Below, piece by piece: positions 8,035 to 16,442 of a stretch of DNA of 64,000 nt (the stretch's first letter is position 1; each line of letters starts with the position of its first letter). The DNA lies in contig NZ_SJKD01000015.1 in NCBI RefSeq assembly GCF_004331485.1, forward strand, positions 62,001-126,000, written 5' to 3'. Under the pieces are notes generated by a model, which made no database searches, was not told the DNA's origin, and was given only the letters and a program-made list of their open reading frames with translations. Origin of the DNA: Kribbella capetownensis (GTDB taxonomy: Bacteria; Actinomycetota; Actinomycetes; Propionibacteriales; Kribbellaceae). A program made the translations under genes and the position numbers.

Positions 8035-11012
8035 GAGTCCTCCCGAAGGTGGTCGGTGATGGTCTGTTCAGGTCTCGAGCCGAGCCGGGCCGCATGCAGT
8101 CCGGCGGCGAGCGCCTCGGCGAGGTGCATCGCCTTGCGGTCCGTGCCGTGCTCGATCTGGGTGCGGCAACTGAAGCCGTCGGCGAGGACCAGCGTCGTGT
8201 CCTCGGCCGCACGGACGCGAGGCAGCACGACACGCTCCGCCGCGGCCATCGAGACGTCGTAGTGGCCACGCTCGAAACCGAAGTTCCCGGCGAGCCCGCA
8301 ACAACCCGAGTCGAGCTGCTCCCGGTCCATCCCGGCCCGCTCGATCAGCTTGGCCTCGGCATCGGCCCCCAGGACAGCGTGCTCATGGCAATGGGTCTGG
8401 ACCATCGCGTGAACGTCCAGCCGGGGCGCCGTCCAGTCCGATGCCCTGTCCTGGAGCACTTCTGCGAACGTCACGAACTGCTTGGACAATCGCCGGATGT
8501 CCTCGTCGTCACCGAGAAGCTCGTGGGCGTCAGACCGGAAGACCGCGCCGCAGGACGGCTCGAGGCCGACGATCGGCGTGCCGGCGCGGATGTCATCGCG
8601 GAGCACGCCGGCAGTACGCCGGAGAACCCGCCGGGCGACGCCGAGTTGACCGGTCGAGATCCAGGTCAGGCCGCAACACACCGACCGCGCAGGCAGCGTC
8701 ACCTCGAACCCGGCGGCCTCGAGCACCTCGACGGCTGCTCTACCGATGGACGGACGGAAGTAGTTGGTGAACGTGTCCGGCCAAAGGACGAGCCGGCCAC
8801 GCTCCGCCCGCTCGGCTCGGCGTGGGCGAGTGCGCCACCAGTCCGTGAACGGCTGCTCCGAGAAGCGAGGGAGTGCTCTCTCCGGCGCGATCCCACCGGC
8901 TCGCTTCACTATGCCGGACAGCGGTGCTCGGTGTGTCGCGGCGTTGACGAGCCTCGGAGCACGCCGGGCCGCAAGCGCCCAGACCGGCAGCCAGCCCATC
9001 GAGTAGTGCGCCGTCGGACGGATCCGGTGGGCGTAGTGATGCGAGAGGAACTCGGCCTTGTACGTCGCGACGTCGACGCCGACCGGACAGTCGACCTTGC
9101 ACCCCTTGCAGGCCAGACAGAGGTCGAGCGCGTCGCGGACCTCGGTCGACCGCCAGCCGTCCGGGATCACCTCGCCGCGCACCATCTCGAACAGCAGCCG
9201 TGAACGGCCCCGCGGCGAATGTTCCTCCTCCCGCGTGACCAGGTAGGACGGGCACATCACCTGACCGTTCTCGGAGGCCGATGTGCGGCACTTGCCGATG
9301 CCGACGCACCGCAGCGCCGCGTTCGTGAACGTGCCGTCATCCTTGGGATAGCTGAACTGGGTCTTTATCGGCGGATGCGCGAAGCCGGTACCGAGACGCA
9401 GGTGCGAGTCGAGCGGATTCGGGTCCACGACCTTGCCCGGATTCATCCGGTTGTCCGGATCGAAGATCGCCTTGACCGCACCGAACGCCACAACCAGATC
9501 CGGCCCGAACATGATCGTGAGCAGCTCACCCCGGGACTGGCCGTCGCCGTGCTCCCCCGACAGCGAACCGCCGTACCTCGTGACCAGCTCGGCCGCCTGC
9601 CGCACGAAGTCGCGGTAGTGCGCGATTCCGTCTGCGGTCCGCAGCTCGAACGGAATCCGAGTGTGCACACAGCCTTGTCCGAAGTGTCCGTACAGTGAGG
9701 TCTCGGTCTCGTCGTACCCGAACCGCGACAGCAGCTCGCGGAGATCGTGCAGGTACTCCCCCAGGTCGTTCGGATGAACGGCGGAGTCCTCCCACCCCTC
9801 CCAGTTCTCGTGCCTGGCGACCGGATGCGCGGTCGCGCCCAGACCTGCCTCCCGCAGCTCGATCAGCTCGGCCTCCCGGCCCGGATCGTCGAGGTAGACC
9901 ATCGATGGGATCGGATCGTCGCCGGTCTTCAGATCGTCCATCAGCCGGTGCGCGGCCGCGTCGACCTGGGCGAACGTCTCGCCCGCGAACTGCGCGGTCA
10001 GCCAGGCCCGCCCCTCCGGCAGCCGCCGGATCGCTGTGTCGACCAGGTGCTCGCCATGCTCGAGGCCGATCAGTATCTCGTCCAGCCCCTCGAGCTGCCA
10101 TGGCTCGTGCGGCAGGATCCGCCGTACTGCCCGGCCGGCCGCCTCGAGATCGGGGTAGCCCAGCAGCACCATCGTCTGGTACGCCGGTACCGTCACGAGC
10201 TCGAGCTCCGCGTGCAGAACGGTTACCAGGGTTCCCTCACTGCCGACCAGAGCCTTGGCCACGTCGAACCCGGACTCGGGCAGCAACGCGTCGAGGTTGT
10301 ATCCGGAGACCCGGCGCGGGATCTTCGGATAACCGGTGCGGATCTGGCCGAGATACCGATCCCGCAGGCCGACCAGCCGTCGGTAGAGGTCAGCCCGCGC
10401 ATCGTGGCCGGACGTGATGCGTTCCAGTTCGTCAGTGGGCGTTGGCCCGACCCACATCCGATCGCCGGCGTACGTCAGCACCTCGAGCCGGCGAACGTTG
10501 TCGACCGTCTTGCCGTACGCCTGCGCGCTCGCGCCACACGAGTTGTTCCCCACCATCCCACCGATCGTGCAGGTCTGATGCGTCGAGGGCTTCGGCCCGA
10601 ACATCAGCCCGTCGGGCGCCAGCGCCCGGTTCAGGTCGTCCACAGCGATCCCCGGCTCGACGACACAGGTCCTGGCGGCCGCCTCCACCGACACCATCCG
10701 ATGGCAGTATTTGCTCCAGTCAATCACGACCGCCGCGTTCGTCGCCTGCCCGGCGAGGCTCGTACCACCGCCGCGGGACACTACCGGGACTCGCGCTGTT
10801 CGGCAGACCTCGACGGCCCCGACGCCGGCCTCCACCGTCCGCGGTACCACCACAGCGATCGGGATCTGGCGGTAGTTCGACGAGTCGCACGAGTACGTCG
10901 CCAGCGAACCCCGATCGAAGCGGACCTCACCGTCGACCCTGCCGCGCAGGGCTCGCTCCAGCCACTCCGGCGCGGCGGGAACATCGACTGTCCGCTCCAG
11001 CTCCAGCGTCAC
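8031..11012 (-). CDS. FAD-binding and Fe-S-binding oxidase, D-lactate/2-hydroxyacid dehydrogenase fused to a GlpC-like module
   Basis: Fused protein of about 993 residues. The FAD_binding_4 domain (about 50-260) contains SRGGGTSLAG and GGMVGNNSCG; an FAD-linked oxidase C-terminal domain follows (about 280-520). Two 4Fe-4S clusters are suggested near residues 567 and 634 (CLACKGCKVDCPVG), and two CCG domains of the GlpC/LutA type near 777 (SVCCGL) and 900 (SGCCGLAGNFG). Such proteins oxidise D-lactate, glycolate or D-2-hydroxyglutarate and pass electrons to quinone. I place the start at a GTG at 11012 because GGGAGG lies 6 nt upstream; the frame is open to 11300, but that stretch has no homology and runs into the divergent MarR gene. 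First gene of a three-gene operon. Confidence 0.88.
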   Translation of the reverse strand: MTLELERTVDVPAAPEWLERALRGRVDGEVRFDRGSLATYSCDSSNYRQIPIAVVVPRTVEAGVGAVEVCRTARVPVVSRGGGTSLAGQATNAAVVIDWSKYCHRMVSVEAAARTCVVEPGIAVDDLNRALAPDGLMFGPKPSTHQTCTIGGMVGNNSCGASAQAYGKTVDNVRRLEVLTYAGDRMWVGPTPTDELERITSGHDARADLYRRLVGLRDRYLGQIRTGYPKIPRRVSGYNLDALLPESGFDVAKALVGSEGTLVTVLHAELELVTVPAYQTMVLLGYPDLEAAGRAVRRILPHEPWQLEGLDEILIGLEHGEHLVDTAIRRLPEGRAWLTAQFAGETFAQVDAAAHRLMDDLKTGDDPIPSMVYLDDPGREAELIELREAGLGATAHPVARHENWEGWEDSAVHPNDLGEYLHDLRELLSRFGYDETETSLYGHFGQGCVHTRIPFELRTADGIAHYRDFVRQAAELVTRYGGSLSGEHGDGQSRGELLTIMFGPDLVVAFGAVKAIFDPDNRMNPGKVVDPNPLDSHLRLGTGFAHPPIKTQFSYPKDDGTFTNAALRCVGIGKCRTSASENGQVMCPSYLVTREEEHSPRGRSRLLFEMVRGEVIPDGWRSTEVRDALDLCLACKGCKVDCPVGVDVATYKAEFLSHHYAHRIRPTAHYSMGWLPVWALAARRAPRLVNAATHRAPLSGIVKRAGGIAPERALPRFSEQPFTDWWRTRPRRAERAERGRLVLWPDTFTNYFRPSIGRAAVEVLEAAGFEVTLPARSVCCGLTWISTGQLGVARRVLRRTAGVLRDDIRAGTPIVGLEPSCGAVFRSDAHELLGDDEDIRRLSKQFVTFAEVLQDRASDWTAPRLDVHAMVQTHCHEHAVLGADAEAKLIERAGMDREQLDSGCCGLAGNFGFERGHYDVSMAAAERVVLPRVRAAEDTTLVLADGFSCRTQIEHGTDRKAMHLAEALAAGLHAARLGSRPEQTITDHLREDS

Positions 11013-11108
11013 GGTATCCCTCCCGGGGTCGCGGTTCGGCAGCACGGCTGAACCGGCCCGCCGGTACCCACGGCTCCGACGGTGCAAACTCCGATCAGTG
11101 ATGGAGGT

Positions 11109-11137
11109 CAACTCTTGATCTATGACAACTACCGTTG
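11109..11137. promoter_or_regulatory. Divergent intergenic region with a candidate MarR site
   Basis: Between the FAD/Fe-S oxidase operon and the marR gene lie TTGATCTATGACAA (11115-11128), an imperfect dyad ending TTG/CAA, and two copies of CAACT 17 nt apart. MarR proteins commonly bind such dyads in the intergenic region next to their own gene. The match is weak and offered only as a candidate. Confidence 0.25.
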
Positions 11138-11173
11138 CCGGGAGGCGGATCCTGCGGCTGGTATCGTCGGACG

Positions 11174-11656
11174 ATGAGTGACCAGGTGACGGCCACCAGT
11201 GCGCGCGATCGCAGGGACGCGGCCGCGTCGGCGCCGGTGATCGAACAGGCGTCGATCGCGCTCTTCGAGGTGACGCTGGGTGCGTTGAGCACGTCCGCAC
11301 AGCTGTCCGTGTTACAGATCCGGATGCTGCTCACGCTCGACCAGCACGGACCGCTGCGCCTCAGCGATCTCGCGGGTCAGCTCGACGTCTCCGCCCCCTC
11401 GGCCAGCCGGATCATCAACCGGCTGGCCGACGACGGCCTGGTTCTTCGCCGTACCCCCGACCACGATCGACGGACGGTAGAGCTGAGGCTGTCCGCCAAA
11501 GGCCGCCGGGGCCTGGCCCGCATTCGCAGCGCTCGCCGAGGCGGCATCGCCGAGATCCTTGCTCTCATGACGGAGGACGACCGCGCCGCCCTCGCCGCCG
11601 GCCTCATCTCCTTCGCCCACGCGGCCCAGCTCGTCCACCATCCAGCCAAGGCCTGA
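11174..11656 (+). CDS. MarR-family transcriptional regulator
   Basis: Protein of 160 residues with the winged helix-turn-helix of MarR regulators: LLTLDQHGPLRLSDLAGQL, then SAPSASRIINRL (recognition helix) and a wing at RRTPDHDRRTVELRLS. Flanking helices form the dimer interface. It is divergent from the oxidase/ThDP/enolase operon and is the obvious candidate to control it, most likely as a repressor relieved by a small acid. The start is taken at ATG 11174; a TTG at 11135 would add 13 residues. No strong ribosome site precedes either. Confidence 0.85.
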   Translation: MSDQVTATSARDRRDAAASAPVIEQASIALFEVTLGALSTSAQLSVLQIRMLLTLDQHGPLRLSDLAGQLDVSAPSASRIINRLADDGLVLRRTPDHDRRTVELRLSAKGRRGLARIRSARRGGIAEILALMTEDDRAALAAGLISFAHAAQLVHHPAKA

Positions 11657-11805
11657 CATGTCCACGGCGCACCGATTGATTGGCTTAGGGGCGCAGACTG
11701 GCAGCGGGTGACCAGTCGTCTCGCGTCCCGATTTCGTCCGTTGTTCGGGGCGAGGCGCCCTGGCGGCTGGTCGCCGCGAGGGTGTGTCCGGTCAGCTCGC
11801 GAGCC

Positions 11806-12513
11806 TTACTGCTCGTTTCGTTGCGCGGTGCGGGCCGCGTCGGCCACGATGCGCTCGGCAACTTGGTGGAGTTTGATGTTGCCGTTCTGGGAGGTGCGGA
11901 CCAAGAACCCGAAAGCGCGGTCGGGGTCGAGGCGGTAGCGCTCCATGATGACGCCGACTGCTTGTCCGACCGTGGTGTGGCTGACGACGGCCTGGCCCAG
12001 GGTCTGGTCGCGGCGTGCCCAGCCCATGGCGACTGCGACGAGCGCGGCGAACATAGCGCTCAGTTGGCGGCATTCACCGTCGATGGCGTGCGGCTGAGTT
12101 GCGTAGAGGTTCAGTGCGCCGCGGACGTGCGGGTCGGCGCGGAACTGGAAGGACAGTTGCGACTTGACTCCGAGTGCTGCGGCTTTGGGCCCATAGGTGG
12201 GCCAGCGCAGATCGCTGGTGAGGTCGTCGACCTCGACCACTGGCTCGGTAAGGGCGGCCTGAAGGCACGGCCCTTCGCCGAACTCGTATTGCAGTTCGTC
12301 GGCCTGGATCGCTATGGCACCGGTCGGTGCGAGGGTACGGATCTGGCCGCCGCGGGTCGTGACCGAGACGCTGGCGTAGTCGACGCCAGGAATCGTCTCG
12401 GTGACGCTGGCGGTGATCCTGTCCAGGGTTTCGTCGAGGTCGATCGGTACGAGCAGCGCCGCCGCGACCTCGGTCATCACCTCGATGAGGTGGGTGTCGC
12501 GCGGCAGATTCAC
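11806..12513 (-). CDS. GAF-ANTAR response protein
   Basis: Protein of 235 residues with an N-terminal GAF domain (about 12-155) and a C-terminal ANTAR domain (about 172-228; VGQAVGVIMERYRLDPDRAF). ANTAR domains bind RNA hairpins and usually prevent transcription termination; the GAF domain supplies a signal input such as a ligand or redox state. The GTG start has AAGGAG seven nt upstream. It is the first of five GAF-ANTAR genes in the window, and sequence divergence from the pair at 13088 and 13858 suggests a separate role. Confidence 0.88.
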   Translation of the reverse strand: MNLPRDTHLIEVMTEVAAALLVPIDLDETLDRITASVTETIPGVDYASVSVTTRGGQIRTLAPTGAIAIQADELQYEFGEGPCLQAALTEPVVEVDDLTSDLRWPTYGPKAAALGVKSQLSFQFRADPHVRGALNLYATQPHAIDGECRQLSAMFAALVAVAMGWARRDQTLGQAVVSHTTVGQAVGVIMERYRLDPDRAFGFLVRTSQNGNIKLHQVAERIVADAARTAQRNEQ

Positions 12514-12645
12514 GATCGGGCTCCTTGATGGTGGCGGCAGGTTGTGCCGGCTACCTCAGTGTGACCCTGAAGTCAGCCTCGAGAGCCTCGAGAGCCAAAG
12601 TAGTTCGCGGAGTGTCCAGCGAACGCGCACCACCGGGGTAGTCGG

Positions 12646-12745
12646 CGATTCACCCTGCCGGTGGGGAGGTCGCTGCCACGTCGACCCGGCTGGCCATCGA
12701 ACTGGATGAGGCCGAGGGCGTTGAGGAGACCGTGCCCGCGTCGCG
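12646..12745 (+). pseudogene. Fragment of a GAF-ANTAR gene (paralogue of the gene at 27425)
   Basis: In one frame about 33 codons read AIHPAGGEVAAT, then RLAIELDEAEGVEETV. The gene at 27425 has AIHPADGEAAAT, RLAVELHEADGVDETV at its N-terminus, and the DNA matches codon for codon. The fragment has no start codon of its own and breaks off before the GAF core. Confidence 0.65.
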
Positions 12746-12900
12746 GGCGTCCATGCATGCCAGCCGGGTTCGGACGCTCCGGCCGTCAGCATTTGTCGAG
12801 GTGCCATCGCCCGACCGCATGCCGGGAGTACGGTGACAGGTAGAGACGTTTGATCCCTAACCGTCAGACAAGGCGCCACCCGGCCACCGGAGGAGTCCTC

Positions 12901-13101
12901 ATGCAGCATGATCCGGTGGGAAGTCTCGCCGCAGCCATGACGAAGGCTGTCGCCACCATGCAGGCACCGATCAACCTGACCGAGACGGTTCAGACCCCAC
13001 TCGACGCACCCGTCGTTGCCTCAACTGATCACGACGCCGGCTTCGACTGTCCGAGGTCGGATGGGCTGGCTCCGAAAGGAGCGCTTCGTGGCGACGCTTG
13101 A
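12901..13101 (+). pseudogene. Short ORF, probable truncated N-terminus of a GAF protein
   Basis: An ATG with GGAGGA seven nt upstream opens a 66-codon frame. Its first part (MTKAVATMQAPINLTETVQ) looks like the N-terminal helix of GAF-ANTAR proteins, where a Pro-x-Leu-x-Glu-Thr motif precedes the GAF domain. The similarity ends at about residue 35 and the frame then runs into the next GAF-ANTAR gene, overlapping it by 14 bases in another frame. I read it as a truncated paralogue; it might instead be translated as a small leader. Confidence 0.4.
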
Positions 13102-13861
13102 CAAGACTGGCCTGCTCGCCCGGCTGGCGCGCGCGATCGCCGAACCGAGCGGCGAGCCGCTCGAAGTACGCCTGTGCCATGCGTACCTTCGCATCCTCGG
13201 CGGCAACGGAGCCGCGCTGACCCTGTCGAACACCCGAGCCGAGCGGGTGACGCTGTGCAGCACCGACGATGCCGCGGCCCGGCTCGAGGACCTTCAGGAG
13301 GTCCTCGGCGAGGGCCCTGGCAACCAGGCCTACCGCTCGGGAACCATCGTCACCCTCGACCTGAATGCCCAGGGCAGCGCCTGGTCGAACTTCACCGCCG
13401 CCGCCCAGGCCGCAGTCGGTGAGTTGACGCTCCACGCCGTACCGATCAGGCCCGCCGGGCAAGTGCTCGGCGTACTGACCACCCACCATTCCGCTCCCCC
13501 GGTGCCTGATGCCGCCACCGCCCAGTTCTTGGCCGACGCGATCGGCACCGCACTGTTGCAGAACCCTGAGGGATACCTGCACGATCTCGACAGCCGGACC
13601 TGGGCCGACCGGGCCGCGATCCATCAAGCCACCGGCATGGTCCTCACCCAACTCGGCATCACCGTCACCGACGCCGTGGCGCTGCTGCGCGCCCATGCGT
13701 TCGCCCACAACGCCAGCATGACTGAGGTCGCCCGGCTTGTCGTGGACCGCAGGCTGCGGTTTGCCGATCCCGACACCTCGCTTCGCCCCGATCAGTTGCC
13801 GGGGTCGTCCCGCGAATCCGACCGAGACACCGACACCGACGGGGGAACCCAGACCTCATGA
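13088..13861 (+). CDS. GAF-ANTAR protein, first of a coupled pair
   Basis: Protein of 257 residues: GAF domain at about 20-160 (EVLGEGPGNQAYRSG is the typical loop) and ANTAR at about 170-225 (IHQATGMVLTQLGITVTDAV). A hydrophilic tail rich in Asp, Arg and Thr follows. The start is taken at the GTG at 13088 because AAAGGAG lies six nt upstream; an earlier in-frame start lacks a ribosome site. The stop overlaps the ATG of the next GAF-ANTAR gene (ATGA at 13858-13861), so the two are co-translated and may heterodimerise, which is inference. Confidence 0.85.
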   Translation: MATLDKTGLLARLARAIAEPSGEPLEVRLCHAYLRILGGNGAALTLSNTRAERVTLCSTDDAAARLEDLQEVLGEGPGNQAYRSGTIVTLDLNAQGSAWSNFTAAAQAAVGELTLHAVPIRPAGQVLGVLTTHHSAPPVPDAATAQFLADAIGTALLQNPEGYLHDLDSRTWADRAAIHQATGMVLTQLGITVTDAVALLRAHAFAHNASMTEVARLVVDRRLRFADPDTSLRPDQLPGSSRESDRDTDTDGGTQTS

Positions 13862-14559
13862 TCGCCGCCAACGCCTCCGAAGCCTTCGCCAACGCGGCCG
13901 CCGCGATGGTCGGCCCCCACGATGTGGTCGGCACGATCACCGGGTTGCTGGAGGACTGCGGCGCTCTCACCGGTGCCGCCGCGCTCGGCATCCTGGTCCA
14001 CGACGGCCAGAACGGGCTCGAGTTGCTCTCGGCAACCTCCCACACCGCCGCCGAGCTCGAGCTCTACCAGATCCAGACCGACACCGGCCCCTGCGTCGAC
14101 ACCTTGAGCACCGGTCAACAGCTTCATGTCATCGGATCGGAGCAGATCATCCAGCGATGGGGTGAGATCGGGAAGGCCATCGCCGCCGCAGGTTTCGCCC
14201 AGATCCACACCAGTCCGCTGCGCTGGCACGGCAACGTCATCGGCGGACTCAACGCCTTCCACCGCACGACCGAACCACTCGACGACAGCGCATTGCACCT
14301 GTCCCAGGCCTTCGCCGATGTCGCAGCCGTCGTGATCCTGCACAGCATGGATGTCGGCGACAACGAGATCGCGGACCGTATCAACAACGCGCTCCAAGGC
14401 CGGATCGTGATCGAACAGGCCAAGGGCGTCCTGGCCGAGCGCCACGATATCGACATGGCCCAGGCATACCAGCTACTCAACTCGATGCCCCGCAACACCG
14501 GCGAAACCCTCACCACCATCGCAACCCGAATCATCCACCACGCCGAACAACCCCACTGA
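13858..14559 (+). CDS. GAF-ANTAR protein, second of a coupled pair
   Basis: Protein of 233 residues with GAF (about 10-160; TDTGPCVDTLSTGQQ) and ANTAR (about 175-228; QGRIVIEQAKGVLAERHDID) domains. The ANTAR helices keep the Ile-x-x-Ala-Lys-Gly-x-Leu pattern of RNA-binding members. It is translationally coupled to the preceding paralogue. About 165 nt after its stop lies a 15-bp hairpin with a six-base loop starting with A and with G at position 4, the loop signature of ANTAR target RNAs, inside the leader of the YhhN gene. Confidence 0.87.
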   Translation: MIAANASEAFANAAAAMVGPHDVVGTITGLLEDCGALTGAAALGILVHDGQNGLELLSATSHTAAELELYQIQTDTGPCVDTLSTGQQLHVIGSEQIIQRWGEIGKAIAAAGFAQIHTSPLRWHGNVIGGLNAFHRTTEPLDDSALHLSQAFADVAAVVILHSMDVGDNEIADRINNALQGRIVIEQAKGVLAERHDIDMAQAYQLLNSMPRNTGETLTTIATRIIHHAEQPH

Positions 14560-14724
14560 CCGCGGTACCCGCCGAAATCGGCTGAGCCGTGGCACCCATC
14601 CGGCCGGGTGGTCAACGGACGCAAGCTCGGCCGGCCTCGTGGCCGCGGCTGTCAGACAGTGGTTGGCAACCCTACGGCGATCGTCACTCTCAGCTGTCAT
14701 CGAAATCACGCTCGCCGCCGCCAG

Positions 14725-14760
14725 CGTCGGTACCGGGTCAGCGCCGACCCGGTACCGACG
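14725..14760 (+). promoter_or_regulatory. 15-bp perfect hairpin with hexaloop in the YhhN leader, candidate ANTAR target or terminator
   Basis: Arms CGTCGGTACCGGGTC (14725-14739) and its exact complement (14746-14760) enclose the six-base loop AGCGCC. Known ANTAR-binding RNAs have hexaloops with A at position 1 and G at position 4, as here. No T-run follows, and a clear second hairpin of the usual pair was not found. The rest of the 305-nt gap between 14559 and 14865 holds no supported gene. Confidence 0.45.
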
Positions 14761-14864
14761 GGCCGACCCGGCAGGTTTCGCCGCGAGCGACAGGGTACCG
14801 GTCGGGTGTGAAGCATCGCGCTGGTCGCTTGGTCAACCGACTCGAGCTCGGTGGCTTGCTGTCG

Positions 14865-15527
14865 ATGGGGCATTCACAGGACACGGGTTGGGCGGCTGCC
14901 TACTGGGGTTGCGCAATGGCCCATGCTGTCGGCCATGTGCTCAACGTCCCTGTCTTGCGGGTCGTCTCGAAGAGCGCACTCATGCCGACCCTCGCGGCAT
15001 GGTCTAGACGCAGAGGATGTCCACGCCTCCTCGTAGCCGCCCTCCTCGCCTCGGCCACGGGTGACACCCTGATGGAGCAAGGCCTGCTGTACCCCGGCAT
15101 GGCGACGTACGCCGCTGCACACGCCTGCTACGTGACACTGTTCGCGCGCGGCCTCGAGCGAACTCGCTGGCAGGTCCTCGCGGCGTACACCGGCGCCGGT
15201 TCCGCGATCGTGGCTGTCCTCTGGCCGCGCCTCGGCCCGCTCCGGAGACCCGTCGCCGCCTATTCCGTGATGCTGACGGCGACTGCAGTGACCTCTGGCT
15301 GGTACGACCGGCGCACTGGGTCCGGCGGCGCACTCTTCGTCATCTCCGACGCTCTGATCGGTACCCGCCTTGCCGGCCACGACTTCCCGAGCCGCGCTCC
15401 GCTGGTCGGCCTCACCTACACGATCGGCCAGTACCAATTGGCCTCCGGAGTCGTCGCGCACCATGGCCAACAGCGTATCCAGGTGGCTGCCAAGGGCAAC
15501 GGCGCTGCATGCCTCAAGCAATCGTGA
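14865..15527 (+). CDS. YhhN-family (lysoplasmalogenase-like) membrane protein
   Basis: Protein of about 220 residues, the normal size for YhhN/TMEM86 proteins, some of which hydrolyse lysoplasmalogen. Seven to eight hydrophobic segments are present, and the family signature appears as SKSALMPTLAAW near the N-terminus, ATGDTLMEQGLLYPGMATYA in the middle and GALFVISDALIGTRLAGHDF near the C-terminus. The start is uncertain: ATG 14865 fits the family length, but a GTG at 14808 would add 19 residues; neither has a strong ribosome site. The promoter side carries a strong hairpin at 14725-14760. A broken copy of its 3' part lies at 3108. Confidence 0.75.
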   Translation: MGHSQDTGWAAAYWGCAMAHAVGHVLNVPVLRVVSKSALMPTLAAWSRRRGCPRLLVAALLASATGDTLMEQGLLYPGMATYAAAHACYVTLFARGLERTRWQVLAAYTGAGSAIVAVLWPRLGPLRRPVAAYSVMLTATAVTSGWYDRRTGSGGALFVISDALIGTRLAGHDFPSRAPLVGLTYTIGQYQLASGVVAHHGQQRIQVAAKGNGAACLKQS

Positions 15528-15646
15528 CAGGTTCCGACCGCGAGATCGGCCAGGCCAGCGGTGGATGACCTGCTCGGTTCCCGTGCCGTGTCCGGACCCG
15601 CCAACCCGCGCACGAACCAATGCTGGGTGTCGGCCCGGCGGATAGC

Positions 15647-15653
15647 GGGTACC
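15647..15653 (+). promoter_or_regulatory. GGGTACC element upstream of a dead SDR start
   Basis: GGGTACC begins 40 nt before the ATG of the SDR remnant at 15687, the same layout as in front of the intact SDR at 3274. It may still drive the DUF6328 gene at 15743. Confidence 0.4.
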
Positions 15654-15686
15654 GCGAAGGACACAACGCAGTACCGAAGGCAGACC

Positions 15687-15746
15687 ATGAGCACCGATCC
15701 GAAACCGGTACGCCGCACCCATGCCACCCAAGTGAGTCAACCATGA
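15687..15746 (+). pseudogene. 5' remnant of the stress SDR gene
   Basis: The ATG is followed by MSTDPKPVRR, against MSTDPTTRYA at the start of the intact SDR at 3274; the upstream DNA, with a GTACCGC element and a similar purine-rich leader, is also alike. The frame stops after 19 codons and none of the SDR domain is left. It sits right after the intact YhhN gene, mirroring the YhhN remnant that precedes the intact SDR. Confidence 0.6.
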
Positions 15747-16324
15747 TTCGATCCGGCCCCCTGACGTACGAACGCGATGGCGAGACTTCCGGCGAGCGAC
15801 TCGATCGCCACTGGAACGAGCTGCTCCAGGAGCTACGGCTCGCCCAAACCGGCACCCAGATCCTGTTCGCCTTCCTGCTGGCCATCGGCTTCCAGAGCAA
15901 GTTCCATACCGCCGATCAATTCACCCACGCCGTGTACGCCGGCACCCTGATTGCCTCGGCACTTGCCGTCGCACTGTTCCTCGCACCAGTCGCCTTCCAC
16001 CGCATGCTCTACCAGCTGGGACTCCGCGACCGCTTGGTCACCATCGCGGATCGCCTGGCTTGCGCAGGGCTGGTCTTCCTCGTCGCAGCGATCTGCGGTG
16101 GAGTCCTGATCGCGCTGGACGTCGTACTCCCCCGCCTGGCCGCCATCGTCCTGGTCGCGGCCGTCCTCGCGTGGTTCGTCGCCTTCTGGCTCGCGATCCC
16201 CACCTACATCAGACACAGCCACAAGACCACTCGCCGAACTGAACCCTCTCGGACACCACCGATCGTCCCCGGCCACCGGGTCGGCCGCATCCAGGAGAAC
16301 CACCGCCGTCCGGCGTCCGAGTGA
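15743..16324 (+). CDS. DUF6328 family membrane protein
   Basis: Protein of 193 residues. The N-terminal motif RLDRHWNELLQELRLAQTGTQILFAFLL identifies the DUF6328 family of actinobacteria; function unknown. Four membrane helices lie at about 38-56, 67-88, 108-130 and 135-155, followed by a basic cytoplasmic tail. The ATG overlaps the stop of the SDR remnant (15744-15746). Members are often found near stress genes, in keeping with this neighbourhood. Confidence 0.8.
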   Translation: MIRSGPLTYERDGETSGERLDRHWNELLQELRLAQTGTQILFAFLLAIGFQSKFHTADQFTHAVYAGTLIASALAVALFLAPVAFHRMLYQLGLRDRLVTIADRLACAGLVFLVAAICGGVLIALDVVLPRLAAIVLVAAVLAWFVAFWLAIPTYIRHSHKTTRRTEPSRTPPIVPGHRVGRIQENHRRPASE

Positions 16325-16442
16325 GGACACTCGCGCTGATCCGCTCACCGCGCAGGATCGCTGGTCCGACGGACGACCCGCTTGACCGAGTGCGATGACC
16401 GCATGGACCTTGGTCTGCGAGGTATGTCACCCACGCCGCCGT

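Noticed and set aside
11013..11300. Extending the FAD/Fe-S oxidase by 96 residues to an upstream start
   Set aside because: The extension has low-complexity composition, runs over the divergent MarR start, and a GTG with GGGAGG fits the known N-terminus.
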